Assembly (NCBI GenBank): GCA_050633625.1
Contig: JBOEGW010000003.1
Coordinates: 124,001-188,000 of the forward strand
Length of the DNA: 64,000 nt
Direction: 5' to 3'
DNA from: JBOEGW01 sp050633625
GTDB lineage: Bacteria > Pseudomonadota > Alphaproteobacteria > Rhodobacterales > Rhodobacteraceae
The position numbers and the translations under genes were made by a program. Positions 8,682 through 17,440 of the stretch are shown one piece after another. The notes beneath the pieces were generated by a model that saw only the letters and a list, made by a program, of their open reading frames with translations, searched no databases and was not told where the DNA came from. Numbering within the stretch: the stretch's first letter is position 1; the number at the start of each line of letters is the position of its first letter.

Positions 8682-9116
8682 TCAAAAACCCTCCCAAACA
8701 CAGCCATCGTTTTCGACGCGGTAAGCCTCGAACAGTTGCACCGCCTCCGGGTCCGCATCGCCCAGCGGCAAAAACCGATCCGAAATCGAAATAATCACCT
8801 GATCTGGCGCCGCACCGCCAAAATCTTTGATCTGAGGCACTGCGATTTCACTGCACAAATGGGCCATATCCGCTTCCGCGTCGACGAAACCATCGTTGCT
8901 CACCCGTGCCGCCAATTCGCCATCGACAAACCGAAACCTGACTGTGTGTCCGGCTGGCCCCGGCGTGCCCCAGATCACCTCCGCAAGCGCGACCTTATGG
9001 CCAGACGGCAAGGTTGTATCGGCGGCCCAAAGCGGGCCATTGAGCACGAGCGAGACCGCTCCAAGCCCGACAGCCTTCGCAATTCGATTAGTAGTGGCGC
9101 GTGCCATAGTGTCCAA
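8682..9116 (-). CDS. Secreted DUF6497-like protein
   Basis: A 144-residue protein with a signal peptide (cleavage expected near GPLWAADTT, residues 28-33). The mature domain of about 110 residues contains VRFRFVDGELA, a DMAHLC segment and QVIISISDRFLPLGDADPEAVQLFEAYRVE, followed by a C-terminal Cys. I recall a Rhodobacterales family of unknown function (DUF6497) with this shape; the exact family name is from memory. The two cysteines could form a periplasmic disulfide. It starts 20 bases after the pccB stop codon, so it may be co-transcribed with pccB. An alternative ATG lies three codons in. Confidence 0.65.
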   Translation of the reverse strand: MDTMARATTNRIAKAVGLGAVSLVLNGPLWAADTTLPSGHKVALAEVIWGTPGPAGHTVRFRFVDGELAARVSNDGFVDAEADMAHLCSEIAVPQIKDFGGAAPDQVIISISDRFLPLGDADPEAVQLFEAYRVENDGCVWEGF

Positions 9117-9136
9117 ACTCCTGAAATATCCCGCGA

Positions 9137-10669
9137 TTACAGCGGGATATTATCGTGTTTCTTCCAGGGGTTTTGGATTTTTTTGTTCCGCAGGCTGGCG
9201 AAAGCCCGGCTGACACGTTTCCGGGTCGATTGGGGCTGGATCACCTCGTCAATGAAGCCCTTTTCCGCTGCCACAAACGGGTTCGCAAATCGGTCCTCAT
9301 AATCCTTGGTGTGCGCCGCGATTTTCTCGGCATCCGCAAGGTCGGCACGGTGGATAATTTCGGTCGCGCCCTTCGCGCCCATCACCGCGATTTCCGCGGT
9401 CGGCCATGCATAGTTGAAATCGCCGCGCAGGTGTTTGGAGGCCATAACGTCATAGGCGCCGCCATAGGCTTTGCGGGTGATCACAGTCACTTTGGGCACT
9501 GTCGCTTCGCCATAGGCAAAGAGAAGTTTCGCGCCGTGCTTGATGACACCGCCGTATTCCTGCGAGGTTCCCGGCAGGAAGCCAGGCACATCCACAAGCG
9601 TCAGGATTGGGATTTCAAACGCATCGCAAAAGCGCACAAACCGCGCCGCTTTGCGCGAGCTGTCAATGTCCAGACACCCAGCCAAAACCATCGGCTGGTT
9701 TGCAACAACGCCCACTGTTTGTCCCTCAAGACGGATGAATCCGGTGATGATGTTCTTGGCGAAATCTTCTTGGATCTCGTAAAAATCGCCTTCATCCGCG
9801 ACCTTATGAATGAGTTCCTTCATGTCATAAGGCGCGTTGGCATTGTCAGGGATCAAGGTGTCGAGCGAGGTGTCCTTGCGTCCCGGCTCATCAAAGAACG
9901 GGCGCACGGGAGGCTTTTCGCGGTTGTTGAGCGGCAGGAAATCCACCAAGCGGCGCACTTCGGTCAAGGCTTCCACATCGTTTTCAAACGCGCCGTCGGC
10001 AACGGAGGATTTTTTGGTGTGGGTCGACGCGCCGCCAAGCTCCTCGGCGGTCACAACCTCGTTGGTCACTGTTTTCACAACGTCCGGCCCGGTCACAAAC
10101 ATGTAGGAGCTGTCTTTGACCATGAAGATAAAGTCGGTCATCGCCGGCGAGTAGACAGCGCCGCCCGCGCATGGCCCCATAATCACGGAAATCTGCGGGA
10201 CAACGCCGGACGCCATGATGTTGCGTTGGAACACTTCGGCGTAACCCGCAAGCGAGGCGACACCTTCTTGGATACGTGCGCCGCCCGAATCGTTCAGACC
10301 AATAACAGGGGCGCCGTTTTGCACGGCCATATCCATGATTTTACAGATTTTCTCGGCGTGGGTCTCGGAGAGTGAGCCGCCAAACACCGTAAAGTCCTGC
10401 GAGAACACATAGACCATACGGCCATTGATCGTGCCCCAACCCGTGATGACACCATCACCGGGATGTTGTTGTTTTTCCATACCAAAATCGGTGCAACGAT
10501 GGGCTTTGAACATGTCGAATTCTTCAAAGCTGTCGTCATCAAGCAGCAATTCAATGCGCTCGCGGGCTGTGAGTTTGCCCTTCTTGTGCTGACTGTCGAT
10601 GCGTTTTTGACCACCGCCCAATCGCGCAACCGCGCGGCGTTCTTCAAGTTGTTCCAGAATGTCTTTCAT
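9137..10669 (-). CDS. pccB: Propionyl-CoA carboxylase beta subunit (carboxyltransferase)
   Basis: A 510-residue carboxyltransferase that moves the carboxyl group from biotin on PccA to propionyl-CoA. Two crotonase-type halves are visible. The N half has GLNDSGGARIQEGVASL and GPCAGGAVYSPA, whose glycines form the oxyanion hole. The C half has VDVPGFLPGTSQE and KAYGGAYDVMASKH. The length of about 510 is standard. The promoter region (10670-10800) carries TTTGCAAA-type boxes, the recognition sequence reported for PccR, whose gene is 3 kb away. The start ATG has GGAGGG about 9 bases upstream. Confidence 0.97.
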   Translation of the reverse strand: MKDILEQLEERRAVARLGGGQKRIDSQHKKGKLTARERIELLLDDDSFEEFDMFKAHRCTDFGMEKQQHPGDGVITGWGTINGRMVYVFSQDFTVFGGSLSETHAEKICKIMDMAVQNGAPVIGLNDSGGARIQEGVASLAGYAEVFQRNIMASGVVPQISVIMGPCAGGAVYSPAMTDFIFMVKDSSYMFVTGPDVVKTVTNEVVTAEELGGASTHTKKSSVADGAFENDVEALTEVRRLVDFLPLNNREKPPVRPFFDEPGRKDTSLDTLIPDNANAPYDMKELIHKVADEGDFYEIQEDFAKNIITGFIRLEGQTVGVVANQPMVLAGCLDIDSSRKAARFVRFCDAFEIPILTLVDVPGFLPGTSQEYGGVIKHGAKLLFAYGEATVPKVTVITRKAYGGAYDVMASKHLRGDFNYAWPTAEIAVMGAKGATEIIHRADLADAEKIAAHTKDYEDRFANPFVAAEKGFIDEVIQPQSTRKRVSRAFASLRNKKIQNPWKKHDNIPL

Positions 10670-10738
10670 CGACTAGCCCTCCATCGTGTCGCTGCAACCT
10701 AGCGGGCGCAGGGCGGCGGAGGAAGCAGTTTCCGGCGT

Positions 10739-10788
10739 ATTTGCAAATATGCTGCAGGCGCATAATGGCAAATTGAATAATTGCAAAC
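10739..10788. promoter_or_regulatory. PccR-type operator region of pccB
   Basis: ATTTGCAAAT at 10739-10748 is a perfect 10-bp palindrome containing TTTGCAAA. A second near-match, ATTGCAAA, lies at 10780-10787, and a weaker GGCAAA half lies at 10767-10772. The same octamer occurs in pairs before the regulator gene at 13841. These sites lie 70-120 bases upstream of the pccB start, in the expected promoter zone. Confidence 0.75.
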
Positions 10789-10932
10789 ATTCTTAAACCG
10801 AAGGCGCCCTCTCCTCCCTTTCGCCACAGCTATGGCGAGGATGTGTCAGCCGCGGCACGCGCGCCCAGATCAAACCTTACAACCGGCACAAGACAAACCC
10901 AGAGAGGCCACAATCGTTTCTTAAACATTTCG

Positions 10933-12477
10933 ATGCAAAGTCGCCGCCGTGGTGCAATCAAAGTATGTGAGGACAAATTGCCAAGTTCAAACGAGATCCT
11001 TTCGTCAATACAGTACGCAATTTTCAATTCCTCCGACGCGATCAATGGCGCTGACGGGCCACGGATGACGATCACCTATCAATTCGCGGGGGCCTCCGCG
11101 CCCGCTGACTTGCCAACCGCCTCCCCTTATTCTGGCTGGCAAGCCTATAGCGCCGCCGAACAGGCGCGATTTGAAGCTGCTTTGTCTGTGTTTGAGTCCG
11201 TGTTGAACCTGGATTTTGTCGAGACCTCTGGATCGAGCGATCCGGACCTTAACATTGGACAGGTCAATCTTTACGGCAGCACCGTCGGGCAAGGCGGGTA
11301 TTCGGTGTCCTATATGGGCGACACAATCACGGATTGGGACGGTTACGCGGTTTTTGACACCGATTTTGACGTGTTGAACGATGATTTTGGCGTGATCCTG
11401 CACGAAATCGGTCATGCCTTGGGCTTGCAGCACACACATGACGCGCATGATCTGTCCGGCGCGCATGAAACAACGAAGTATTCCGTCATGTCATACGAGG
11501 TGAACCCGGACACCTTGGCGATCGGTGAAACCCTTGCTTTATATGATGTTTTTGCGTTGCAAGACATCTGGGGCGCGGCCGAATTGGCCAGTGGCGACTC
11601 GCTCTATGTGGGGCCGCGCAACGATGTGATGGACCTTATTTGGGACAGTGGCGGGATTGATACGCTTTCGGCGGGTGACAACGCCAATGCCGTTGTCCTC
11701 AACCTCAATCAAGGCAGCTTTAGCCGGTTTGGCAGCTATGATGATGTGGCGATTGCCTTTGGTGCCACCATCGAAAACGCGATTGGCAGCGCCTATAGCG
11801 ATTGGATCAACGGCAACGAAGTTGATAATGTCGTCTTGGCTTGGGGCGGCAATGACTTGGTGTCGGGCGGCGGCGGCAGCGATGAAATGCGCGGCCACGG
11901 CGGCGACGATTACATGACCGGCGACGATGGTGACGACTTTTTGTATGGCGGCGCTGACGACGACAATTTGCTCGGGAATGCCGGCAATGACTGGCTTGCC
12001 GGGCATGGCGGGGATGACGAGCTTTTTGGGGGCGCCGGAGACGACAAGCTATATGCGGACTGGGGGAACGATGCCCTAGATGGCGGCGCGGGCAATGACA
12101 AACTCTTTGGGGGCGATGGCACTGACACGCTTCAAGGTGGTTTGGGCGACGATCACCTCAGAGGCGGCAATGGGAACGACACGCTCGGAGGCGGTGCAGG
12201 AAATGATTGGCTGATGGGTCAAGGCGGCACCGATGAGATATATGGCGGCGCCGGGTCGGATCGGTTCGTGTTTGCCTTGGGCAGCGATCTGGACATTCTC
12301 CACGACTATGAAGCCGGGGTGGATGAGATCAAATTTGACAACCTTGGTGCCCTGACGGACATCGCGGCGGCCGCAGAAGAAGTCGATGGTGATGTTGTTT
12401 TCACCTTCCAAGACGGCGACGAATTGCGCGTGGAAAACGTGACCCTATCAGAAATTTTGATGGACTTGCTTGCCTAA
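10933..12477 (+). CDS. Serralysin-like M10 metalloprotease with RTX repeats
   Basis: A secreted zinc protease. The zinc motif HEIGHALGLQH is encoded at 11401-11433 and the Met-turn SVMSYE follows about 17 codons later, as in M10 peptidases. From about 11840 to 12270 come nonapeptide repeats of the GGxGxDxLx type that bind calcium, then a C-terminal region expected to hold the type I secretion signal. There is no N-terminal signal peptide, as usual for this class. No T1SS genes are nearby. The start is uncertain: ATG 10933 has a poor ribosome site, while TTG 10978 has TGAGGA four bases upstream; the frame is open back to 10843. The gene is divergent from pccB. Confidence 0.92.
   Translation: MQSRRRGAIKVCEDKLPSSNEILSSIQYAIFNSSDAINGADGPRMTITYQFAGASAPADLPTASPYSGWQAYSAAEQARFEAALSVFESVLNLDFVETSGSSDPDLNIGQVNLYGSTVGQGGYSVSYMGDTITDWDGYAVFDTDFDVLNDDFGVILHEIGHALGLQHTHDAHDLSGAHETTKYSVMSYEVNPDTLAIGETLALYDVFALQDIWGAAELASGDSLYVGPRNDVMDLIWDSGGIDTLSAGDNANAVVLNLNQGSFSRFGSYDDVAIAFGATIENAIGSAYSDWINGNEVDNVVLAWGGNDLVSGGGGSDEMRGHGGDDYMTGDDGDDFLYGGADDDNLLGNAGNDWLAGHGGDDELFGGAGDDKLYADWGNDALDGGAGNDKLFGGDGTDTLQGGLGDDHLRGGNGNDTLGGGAGNDWLMGQGGTDEIYGGAGSDRFVFALGSDLDILHDYEAGVDEIKFDNLGALTDIAAAAEEVDGDVVFTFQDGDELRVENVTLSEILMDLLA
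11842..12270 (+). repeat. RTX nonapeptide repeat region
   Basis: About a dozen imperfect 27-bp units encode GGxGxD-type turns such as GGNDLVSGG, GGDDELFGG, GAGDDKLYA, GAGNDKLFGG and GNGNDTLGGG. They form the calcium beta-roll that folds outside the cell. Confidence 0.9.
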
Positions 12478-12538
12478 TCGCGCAGCGTCACACAGCCGCT
12501 CTCTCGACATTCGTCCGACACAGGCGTAGGCCGTTTGA

Positions 12539-13777
12539 ATGGCCAAAATGCCGCATATAAAATTTCTCGACAAACGCAGCCCTCCGACCGTGTTCACCCT
12601 CACGGCGATTGCAGGGCTTGGCGCGTTGTCAATGAATATTTTCCTGCCGTCCCTGCCCGCGATGACCGCGTATTTCAACGCGGACTACGGGCTTATGCAG
12701 CTTTCCGTCGCGCTCTACCTTGGCGTCACCGCCTTCTTGCAGATCATCGTCGGGCAAATCTCAGACCGCTATGGGCGACGCCCAGTCTTGCTGGTTGCCA
12801 TGTCGATCTTCACGATTGCCTCGGTCGGGTGCCTCTTTGCCCCGACAGCTGAGATATTCCTGTTTTTCCGAATGATGCAGGCGATTGTCGCCGCTGGGCT
12901 TGTGCTGTCGCGCGCTGCAATTCGCGATATGGTGGAGCCTTCAGAGGCCGCGTCGATGATCGCCTATGTGACAATGGGCATGTCACTCATTCCCATGATC
13001 GGCCCGGCGCTTGGCGGGTTTCTGGACGAGATTTTCGGCTGGAAAGCAAACTTCTGGGCGCTCATTTTGCTTGGCGGATTGACAGTCTGGCTCATCTACC
13101 GCGACATGGGCGAAACCGCCCCCCTCTCCAAACGGTCCTTCAAAGACCAAATTCGCCAATACCCGGAATTGCTCCGTTCACCGCGATTTTGGGGCTATGC
13201 GGCGGCGGGCATGTTTGCCTCGGGCACCTTCTTTTCATACCTCGGCGGCGCGCCGTTTGTGGGGGATGAAATCTACCACCTAAGCTCCTCAGCGCTCGGA
13301 ATTTTCTTTGGCGCGCCCGCAGTTGGTTACTTGATCGGCAACTTTATTGTTGGCCGATTTGGCGCGCGCCTTGGGCTGGATCGCATGATCCTCACAGGCG
13401 CCATCGTCGCCACAATTGGTCCGTTTATATCGCTTGTTTTGCACATGTCCGGCATCGCCAACCCCTATAGTTTTTTCATATTCATGACCTTTGTCGGCTT
13501 TGGAAACGGGATGGTGTTGCCCAATGCGAACGCCGGAGTCTTGTCGGTGCGCCCAAGTTTGGCGGGCAGCGCGGCGGGGCTTGCAAGCGCCTTGATGTTT
13601 GGCGGGGGCGCGTTGCTTTCGGGCAAGGCAGGGGCGATGCTGTCGATTGAAAGCGGCGCGATCCCTTTGCTTTTGATGATGACGATTTGCTCAACACTAT
13701 CGATCATCGCAATCCTTCTGGTGATGTGGCGCGCTCGCAAAACAGGGCCGCTTGAGGACGTTATTACGGACCATTAA
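12539..13777 (+). CDS. Bcr/CflA-type multidrug MFS exporter
   Basis: A 412-residue protein with twelve hydrophobic segments. The MFS signature between TM2 and TM3 is clear (GQISDRYGRRPVLL), and the N-terminal segment LGALSMNIFLPSLPAM is the characteristic opening of the Bcr/CflA (DHA1) drug exporters. It follows the protease gene by 60 bp without a clear terminator and precedes pccR by 63 bp. Substrate cannot be inferred. Two ATGs (12539, 12548) are possible starts. Confidence 0.9.
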   Translation: MAKMPHIKFLDKRSPPTVFTLTAIAGLGALSMNIFLPSLPAMTAYFNADYGLMQLSVALYLGVTAFLQIIVGQISDRYGRRPVLLVAMSIFTIASVGCLFAPTAEIFLFFRMMQAIVAAGLVLSRAAIRDMVEPSEAASMIAYVTMGMSLIPMIGPALGGFLDEIFGWKANFWALILLGGLTVWLIYRDMGETAPLSKRSFKDQIRQYPELLRSPRFWGYAAAGMFASGTFFSYLGGAPFVGDEIYHLSSSALGIFFGAPAVGYLIGNFIVGRFGARLGLDRMILTGAIVATIGPFISLVLHMSGIANPYSFFIFMTFVGFGNGMVLPNANAGVLSVRPSLAGSAAGLASALMFGGGALLSGKAGAMLSIESGAIPLLLMMTICSTLSIIAILLVMWRARKTGPLEDVITDH

Positions 13778-13796
13778 GGCGCTCTTGCTCCACGGC

Positions 13797-13826
13797 TTTG
13801 CAAAGGCTTATACTCAGTTTTGCAAA
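13797..13826. promoter_or_regulatory. Paired TTTGCAAA boxes in front of pccR
   Basis: Two exact TTTGCAAA octamers, at 13797-13804 and 13819-13826, are 22 bases apart, about two helical turns. They lie just before the ribosome site (GGGAGG) of the regulator at 13841. The spacing puts both on one DNA face and suggests autoregulation. Confidence 0.8.
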
Positions 13827-13840
13827 GGGAGGTTTGAAGC

Positions 13841-15232
13841 ATGGCCACGCAGAAGCTATATGCCGGGGTGAAGCTGCGCGAAACGCGGACGCGCCTTGAC
13901 TTGACGCAAAAAGCCTTCGCCGAAAAACTTGGCGTCTCCCTGCCCTACCTCAACCAAATGGAAAACAACAATCGGCCGGTTTCCACGGGCGTTGTGCTCG
14001 CTTTGGCGCAGGAATTTGGCTTTGACGTGGCTGAGCTTTCGACGGGCGACGCGGAACGCCTCGTCACCGATATGCGCGAAGCTTTGGCCGATCCGGTGTT
14101 TGCGGACGGTGCCCCGCCGCTCGCGGATTTGCGGCTCGCAGCGTCCAATGCTCCGGCGTTGGCGCGGGCCTTCTTGGAGCTTCATCGTGCCTATCGGCAA
14201 GGCCATGAACGCCTTGCATCACTCGACGAGGCCTTGGGACGAGAGGGGGGCCGTGTGCAGGCAAGCCCTTGGGAGGAGGTGCGGGATTTCTTCCATTATT
14301 GCGACAATTACATTGATGCGGTGGACCGGGCGGCGGAACATTTTGTGCGGGATGCGGAGACGGATCGCGCCATTGAGGCTGGCTTGTCGCGCCTTGGGAT
14401 CACCGTTGAGTTGAGCGCCTCCGACCGGGTGCGCGGATATGATCCAACGGCCAAACGCATCATTCTGTCGTCCTTTTCCACACCGCAAACCCGCCGTTTT
14501 CAACTGCTGCATCAGATCGCACTTCTGACGCAAAATGACTTGCTCGACGCGACGCTCGATCTTGCTCGGTTTCAATCTGACGAAGCGCGTGCGATTGCCA
14601 AAATTGGCCTTGCGAATTACTTCGCCGGGGCGGCGCTATTGCCCTATGCGCGTTTCTTGACGGCCGCACAGCAGACGCGCCACGATTTGGAGCGGCTTGC
14701 TGATAGTTTTGGCGCCTCCATTGAGCAGGTGTCGCATCGTTTATCGACCATGCAGCGCCCCGGTGCGAAAGGTGTGCCATTTTTCTTTGTGCGGGTGGAT
14801 CAAGCCGGGACAATCACCAAACGCCACTCAGCGACGCGGCTGCAATTTGCGCGCTTTGGCGGGGCCTGTCCGCTTTGGAATGTGCACCGCGCCTTTGAAA
14901 CACCGGGGCAGTTCTTGCGCCAAGCCGCCCAAACACCGGATGGCGTGCGCTACCTGTGTCTGGCGCGCGATGTGTCCAAGTCTGGCGGGCGATTCAATGC
15001 GCCCCGGCGCCGATACGCGATTGGGCTTGGGTGCGAGGTGAAACATGCGAGCGCGCTGATTTATGCCGAAGGCATGGACCTTGGCACCGCTGCGGCTTTT
15101 GAGCCGATTGGCATTTCTTGCCGCATTTGCGAGCGCGCAAATTGTCATCAACGCTCCGTGCCGCCACTGGAGCGCAAACTTTCGGTAGACCCGAATGAGC
15201 GCGGTGTGTTGCCCTATGAGGTGGCGCGATGA
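13841..15232 (+). CDS. pccR: PccR/ScfR-family short-chain acyl-CoA-responsive regulator
   Basis: A 463-residue transcription factor. Residues about 8-65 form an XRE helix-turn-helix (LDLTQKAFAEKLGVSLPYLNQMENNNRPVS). The middle has an ImmA/IrrE-like region without a clear HExxH. The C-terminal part carries conserved cysteines (GISCRICERANCHQRSVPP) typical of the ScfR/RamB-type family (DUF2083). Rhodobacter PccR of this family senses propionyl-CoA and activates pcc genes. The gene lies 3 kb from pccB and has the same TTTGCAAA boxes in its own promoter. It overlaps the next gene by ATGA. Confidence 0.88.
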   Translation: MATQKLYAGVKLRETRTRLDLTQKAFAEKLGVSLPYLNQMENNNRPVSTGVVLALAQEFGFDVAELSTGDAERLVTDMREALADPVFADGAPPLADLRLAASNAPALARAFLELHRAYRQGHERLASLDEALGREGGRVQASPWEEVRDFFHYCDNYIDAVDRAAEHFVRDAETDRAIEAGLSRLGITVELSASDRVRGYDPTAKRIILSSFSTPQTRRFQLLHQIALLTQNDLLDATLDLARFQSDEARAIAKIGLANYFAGAALLPYARFLTAAQQTRHDLERLADSFGASIEQVSHRLSTMQRPGAKGVPFFFVRVDQAGTITKRHSATRLQFARFGGACPLWNVHRAFETPGQFLRQAAQTPDGVRYLCLARDVSKSGGRFNAPRRRYAIGLGCEVKHASALIYAEGMDLGTAAAFEPIGISCRICERANCHQRSVPPLERKLSVDPNERGVLPYEVAR

Positions 15233-16032
15233 TGGGGCGGTTCTTCACGAAAGTCTTGGTGATCTGCCTCACAATGCTCATCGCTTTTCCAGCGGGCGCA
15301 AATATCGTTGAGCGCAGTTTCCTGTTTCATTTTGACCGCACGCCGCATCGCCCCGAAAACATTGGCCTGCCGGAGATGCAGGTGATGAATTTCCAACGGC
15401 TTGTGCTTTGGGTTCACAAACCAGAAGCGGGCAAACCGTCCGTGCTGTATTTTCATGGCAACGCCGGAAACCTTGCCTCGCGCCGGGACCGGTTTCGTGC
15501 GTTCATTGACAAGGGATATGGGGTTGTGGCGATGGCCTATCCGGGGTCAACCGGGTCCAAGGGTCGCCAAGATGGGCGCGTCATTCAACAGCTCGCGAAT
15601 TCCCTGATGGCCACGATGGGCCGTATTGTGGGTGACAGTCCGGTGGTGGTGTACGGCGAAAGCCTTGGGACTGGGGTCGCAATTCAAGCTGTTGCCAGCG
15701 CGCAGAGCGCACCCCCGGCGGGCGTTGTGCTTGAAGCACCCTATACCTCGATCCATGATCTTGCGCGCACATATGTGCCCAAAATCGCAAATGCCGTCAC
15801 CAAGATCCCCGATCCTTGGCCGTCCGAGCAATATGTGGGGGCTTTGACGATGCCGCTCTTGGTGATGCATGGCACTGCGGATGCCGTCATTCCTTATGCG
15901 ATGGGTGAGGCGATGTTCACAGCCGCGCCCTCCAACGACAAACGGTTCGTCAATCCGCGCGGCGGGGCGCATGACAACTTATGGGGGCTTGGCGGCAAGG
16001 CCGCATTATTCGAATTTCTGGCGAAGTTTTAG
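15229..16032 (+). CDS. Alpha/beta hydrolase, membrane-anchored or secreted
   Basis: A 267-residue protein with a hydrophobic N-terminus (residues 5-24, ending PAGANIV) that may be a signal peptide or anchor. The alpha/beta-hydrolase core shows the oxyanion segment YFHGNAGN, the nucleophile elbow VYGESLGTG (Ser of GESLG), an acid after LVMHGTADAVI, and the His in GGAHDNLW. It resembles the BEM46/ABHD13-like group, which has no single known substrate. It overlaps pccR by four bases, so it is translationally coupled and probably part of the autoregulated unit. Confidence 0.85.
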   Translation: MMGRFFTKVLVICLTMLIAFPAGANIVERSFLFHFDRTPHRPENIGLPEMQVMNFQRLVLWVHKPEAGKPSVLYFHGNAGNLASRRDRFRAFIDKGYGVVAMAYPGSTGSKGRQDGRVIQQLANSLMATMGRIVGDSPVVVYGESLGTGVAIQAVASAQSAPPAGVVLEAPYTSIHDLARTYVPKIANAVTKIPDPWPSEQYVGALTMPLLVMHGTADAVIPYAMGEAMFTAAPSNDKRFVNPRGGAHDNLWGLGGKAALFEFLAKF

Positions 16033-16087
16033 CGACCAAAACGGCCCCGCACGCCTGCGGAGCTGCCAGGTTTGCACTCTGCCGTGA

Positions 16088-16327
16088 CTAAGCGGCTGTG
16101 AGCATTTTGTAGAGTTCATCTTTGAGGGCCGAGCGTTTCTTGCGCATGTCTTCTTCTGCAAATTGATCGACAGGTTCTACATTGGTTTCGGCGCGGTGCA
16201 CGGCACGGTTGATCTCGTGATAGTCCTCAAACAGCTTGGAAAAATGCGCATCCGTGGTCTTGAGCGCCGTCATTTTCTGGGAAAACTCGGGGAATTCTTC
16301 GTGAAGTTCATGTGGCGTGTGGGCCAT
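16088..16327 (-). CDS. YdcH family (DUF465) small protein
   Basis: A 79-residue, mostly helical protein. It contains the family core FSKLFEDYHEINRAVHRAE and ends with the typical RKKRSALKDELYKML segment. YdcH proteins are predicted two-helix coiled coils, widespread in alphaproteobacteria and often placed beside hemerythrins or stress genes; their function is unknown. It converges on the alpha/beta-hydrolase gene. The start ATG has AGGAGAC upstream. Confidence 0.88.
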   Translation of the reverse strand: MAHTPHELHEEFPEFSQKMTALKTTDAHFSKLFEDYHEINRAVHRAETNVEPVDQFAEEDMRKKRSALKDELYKMLTAA

Positions 16328-16436
16328 ATCGCCTGTCTCCTATGTTACGTTAACAATAGGGTAACCGCAAAAGACCTCGCCCACTTTGACGCGGATCAAA
16401 CCTGTTCAATTTCCCTGCGAAATTGCCCCGACGTTC

Positions 16437-16994
16437 TCACGAAAGATCAGGGCCATATTCCAGGATGAGCGGAATAACCACGTCTTCTTCATCGGTCAAA
16501 TGGCGTTCCAAGAACCCCGTAAGCGCGGTTTGGCTGCGCAAAAGTTTGGCGGTGGGATCCGTGATTTGCGCACCGTCTTGCAACGGGCGCAGCACCGCGT
16601 TTGTCGCCTCCGCAAGCCCGCTCAGATGTTCGTGCAGCGCATGATGATCCGCATCCAACAGCTCAAATGCGCGCGCCACGCGGGAATCAAGCGGAGCGAG
16701 CTGTGGGAAGTAATGGTGATCTTCGATGGAGTGATGGCCATGGAGGTTCTCCAGGAAAAACCCAGTCAAGCGAGAGAGGTTCGCGCCAAACCGCATGGGA
16801 TCACTTTTGCCATCAAGCTGCTCTTGGCTGGAGGCGATCAACTTGGCCGTCAATTCGCGAAACATTCCATGTCGATCCAACCAGAACGCTGTGAGTTGCG
16901 AAAAATTCGCGTGCCCCTGCCACATCTCGCGGGGGTAGGCATCGGCCAAAATGCGCAGTTCTGGCGGCAATCCCGTGCGGGTGGTCAAGCTCAT
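16437..16994 (-). CDS. Hemerythrin HHE domain protein
   Basis: A 185-residue four-helix protein with the iron-ligand pattern of hemerythrins: H in MWQGHANFS, HGHHSIEDHHYFP (HxxxE and H), DADHHALHEHL, and the last HLTDEED. Such domains carry a diiron site that binds O2 or nitric oxide or senses them. No fused output domain is present. The start overlaps the end of the secreted-protein gene at 16991 by ATGA, so the two are co-translated. Physiological ligand unknown. Confidence 0.88.
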   Translation of the reverse strand: MSLTTRTGLPPELRILADAYPREMWQGHANFSQLTAFWLDRHGMFRELTAKLIASSQEQLDGKSDPMRFGANLSRLTGFFLENLHGHHSIEDHHYFPQLAPLDSRVARAFELLDADHHALHEHLSGLAEATNAVLRPLQDGAQITDPTAKLLRSQTALTGFLERHLTDEEDVVIPLILEYGPDLS

Positions 16995-17407
16995 GTTTCA
17001 GGCTCACATTTGTAGTTCGCAAACCATGGCACTCCCCCCGCAAAATTTGACACGGTGGGCATCCAAACTTCGCCGCCGTCTTCGATCAGGTTCACTTGGA
17101 TAATCCCCGCCCCCCAATCTACCGAGAGTGCGTTATAGGCACCATAATCGCCTTCAACGTAGTGTTTGTTGACGATTTTGCCGGGGGTCTCGACGAACAC
17201 CGAGCTTTGCGTTCCTTCGACAAAATCAAAGGTGATACTGAGCGAGTCTGCATCCAGGTTCGTGTAGCGCGTTCCATCGGTTTTGGCGCTGAAATAGAGC
17301 TCAAGGTCGCAAGTCCAACGATCAGATTGCTCCCAAAGGGGCGCGGCCTGCGCGGTGGTGGTCGCGCTAAGGGACAAAGCGAGGGCGGTTAACAATTTCG
17401 GGGTCAT
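16991..17407 (-). CDS. Small secreted protein, unknown function
   Basis: A 138-residue protein with a clear signal peptide (MTPKLLTALALSLSATTTAQA|AP). I chose 17407 because CAGGAGAGATCC lies directly before that ATG; a longer frame starts at 17434. The mature protein is beta-rich with two cysteines (WTCDLELYF and YKCEPET near the ends), suggesting one disulfide. The family is not recognised. It follows betA by 33 bp on the same strand, so it could be the distal end of the bet operon, and it is coupled to the hemerythrin gene. Confidence 0.65.
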   Translation of the reverse strand: MTPKLLTALALSLSATTTAQAAPLWEQSDRWTCDLELYFSAKTDGTRYTNLDADSLSITFDFVEGTQSSVFVETPGKIVNKHYVEGDYGAYNALSVDWGAGIIQVNLIEDGGEVWMPTVSNFAGGVPWFANYKCEPET

Positions 17408-17440
17408 GGATCTCTCCTGTGGCACTGTGTTCACGCTACC

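Noticed and set aside
9155..10375. 406-codon plus-strand frame opposite pccB
   Set aside because: Antisense shadow of the conserved pccB coding sequence.
16085..16436. Possible FNR-type site near the hemerythrin and YdcH genes
   Set aside because: I looked for TTGAT-N4-ATCAA type dyads because of the hemerythrin and found none.
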